Source: Sphaerosporella brunnea (Eukaryota > Ascomycota > Pezizomycetes > Pezizales > Pyronemataceae). Taken from it: DNA of 42,920 bases. Shown piece by piece: positions 42,584 to 42,920 of this stretch. The translations under genes were made by a program, and so were the position numbers. The stretch is taken from assembly GCA_008704415.1 (NCBI GenBank), contig VXIS01000378.1, forward strand, positions 1-42,920, read 5' to 3'. The notes beneath the pieces are model-generated. The model saw only the letters and a list, made by a program, of their open reading frames with translations. It was not told the origin of the DNA and did no database searches. Each line of letters opens with the position of its first letter. Position 1 is the stretch's first letter.

Positions 42584-42920
42584 TGTTGGGAAACTGGCTT
42601 TCTAGACATGGTTAAAGCATGGACAAGGACGAGTACCGAAAAACTCGAGAGCAAGAGAATGGGCTACGTCACTGGCTAAGACACTGCGGCAGTGTGGCAA
42701 AGTCACTAAGCCTCCATGGCGCAGTGACTTAGCCCCATTCTCTTGCTCTCGAATTTTTACGGTAAGAGCTAGTGCTTGGAGTAGTTATATGCTATGATGG
42801 AGGACCGAATGACATCATGGTGACGCTTGGAAGGGTATATATACGCGCCTAGATAGCCTCTTAGAGCGTAATAAGACAATCACCTTTCCCATCATCAACG
42901 ACCCCGCCTACGCTTGACCT
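42584..42920 (+). mobile_element. Copia 3' LTR, continues past the window
   Basis: A purine tract AAGAGGGGGTAG at 42572-42583, the expected plus-strand primer, is followed at once by TGTTGGGAAAC, a TG start. A TATA box (42836-42843) inside suits a U3 promoter. No 5' LTR was found upstream in the window. A MITE is inserted at 42636-42762. The end lies outside the window. Confidence 0.75.
42636..42762. mobile_element. MITE-C in the copia LTR
   Basis: 127 bp flanked by TA on both sides (42634-42635 and 42763-42764). The arms read CCG(T)AAAAA then TCGAGAGCAAGAGAATGGG and are inverse over about 45 bp with few mismatches; a second inner inversion (ACTTAGCC / GGCTAAG, CACTGCGGCAGTG) makes it nearly all palindrome. 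The outer CCGTAAAA-CTCG is shared with MITE-B at 2972-3165, though the inner sequences differ. Confidence 0.88.

Overview
The window reads as nuclear DNA of a filamentous ascomycete (Pezizomycotina). Genes are dense, on both strands, and split by short introns of about 45-65 nt with GT..AG ends and CTAAC/CTGAC-type branch sites. Several products are of fungal type: the Rif1 layout, RES-complex Bud13, Ric8, an Rrn9-like factor, a TPO-type MFS carrier and an AP180 with NPF motifs. I cannot fix the class; nothing seen is diagnostic below Pezizomycotina.

Layout. 1-3,200: a decayed Derlin (ER-associated degradation) gene on the minus strand, then BUD13 on plus, bracketed by two copies of one TA-flanked MITE; a second, palindromic MITE lies at 2972-3165. 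4,139-5,980: a four-exon MFS transporter. 6,914-18,592: three minus-strand genes in a row, namely a large fungal tail-anchored coiled-coil protein, an Rrn9-like RNA polymerase I factor, and a five-exon Rif1. 20,286-23,830: Ric8 (eight exons) and a small membrane protein on plus. 24,308-27,868: an RraA-fold protein, mitochondrial-type aspartyl-tRNA synthetase, and a mitochondrial-presequence ORF that overlaps the synthetase start by TAATG. 30,039-32,251: AP180/ANTH endocytic adaptor on plus. 32,838-34,244: an F-box protein on minus.

From about 34,500 to the end is a transposable-element graveyard. It holds a pogo-type DDE transposase with frameshifts, an 812-bp solo LTR inserted into it with a 5-bp target duplication, a tandemly duplicated AT-hook/minisatellite tail, an internally deleted Ty1/copia polyprotein, and a copia 3' LTR that itself carries a MITE. 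One intact two-exon gene of unknown function (38,048-39,698) sits inside this zone.

The host genes are housekeeping genes (splicing, rDNA transcription, telomere/replication timing, G-protein activation, mitochondrial translation, endocytosis, ubiquitylation) and do not form a biosynthetic cluster. I found no CRISPR, no convincing tRNA or rRNA gene, and no clear new multi-gene system. The best leads are the nested transposon history, two MITEs with a shared terminus, the TAATG gene overlap, the isolated unknown gene, and splice choices in Rif1 and the tail-anchored protein that would switch protein form.
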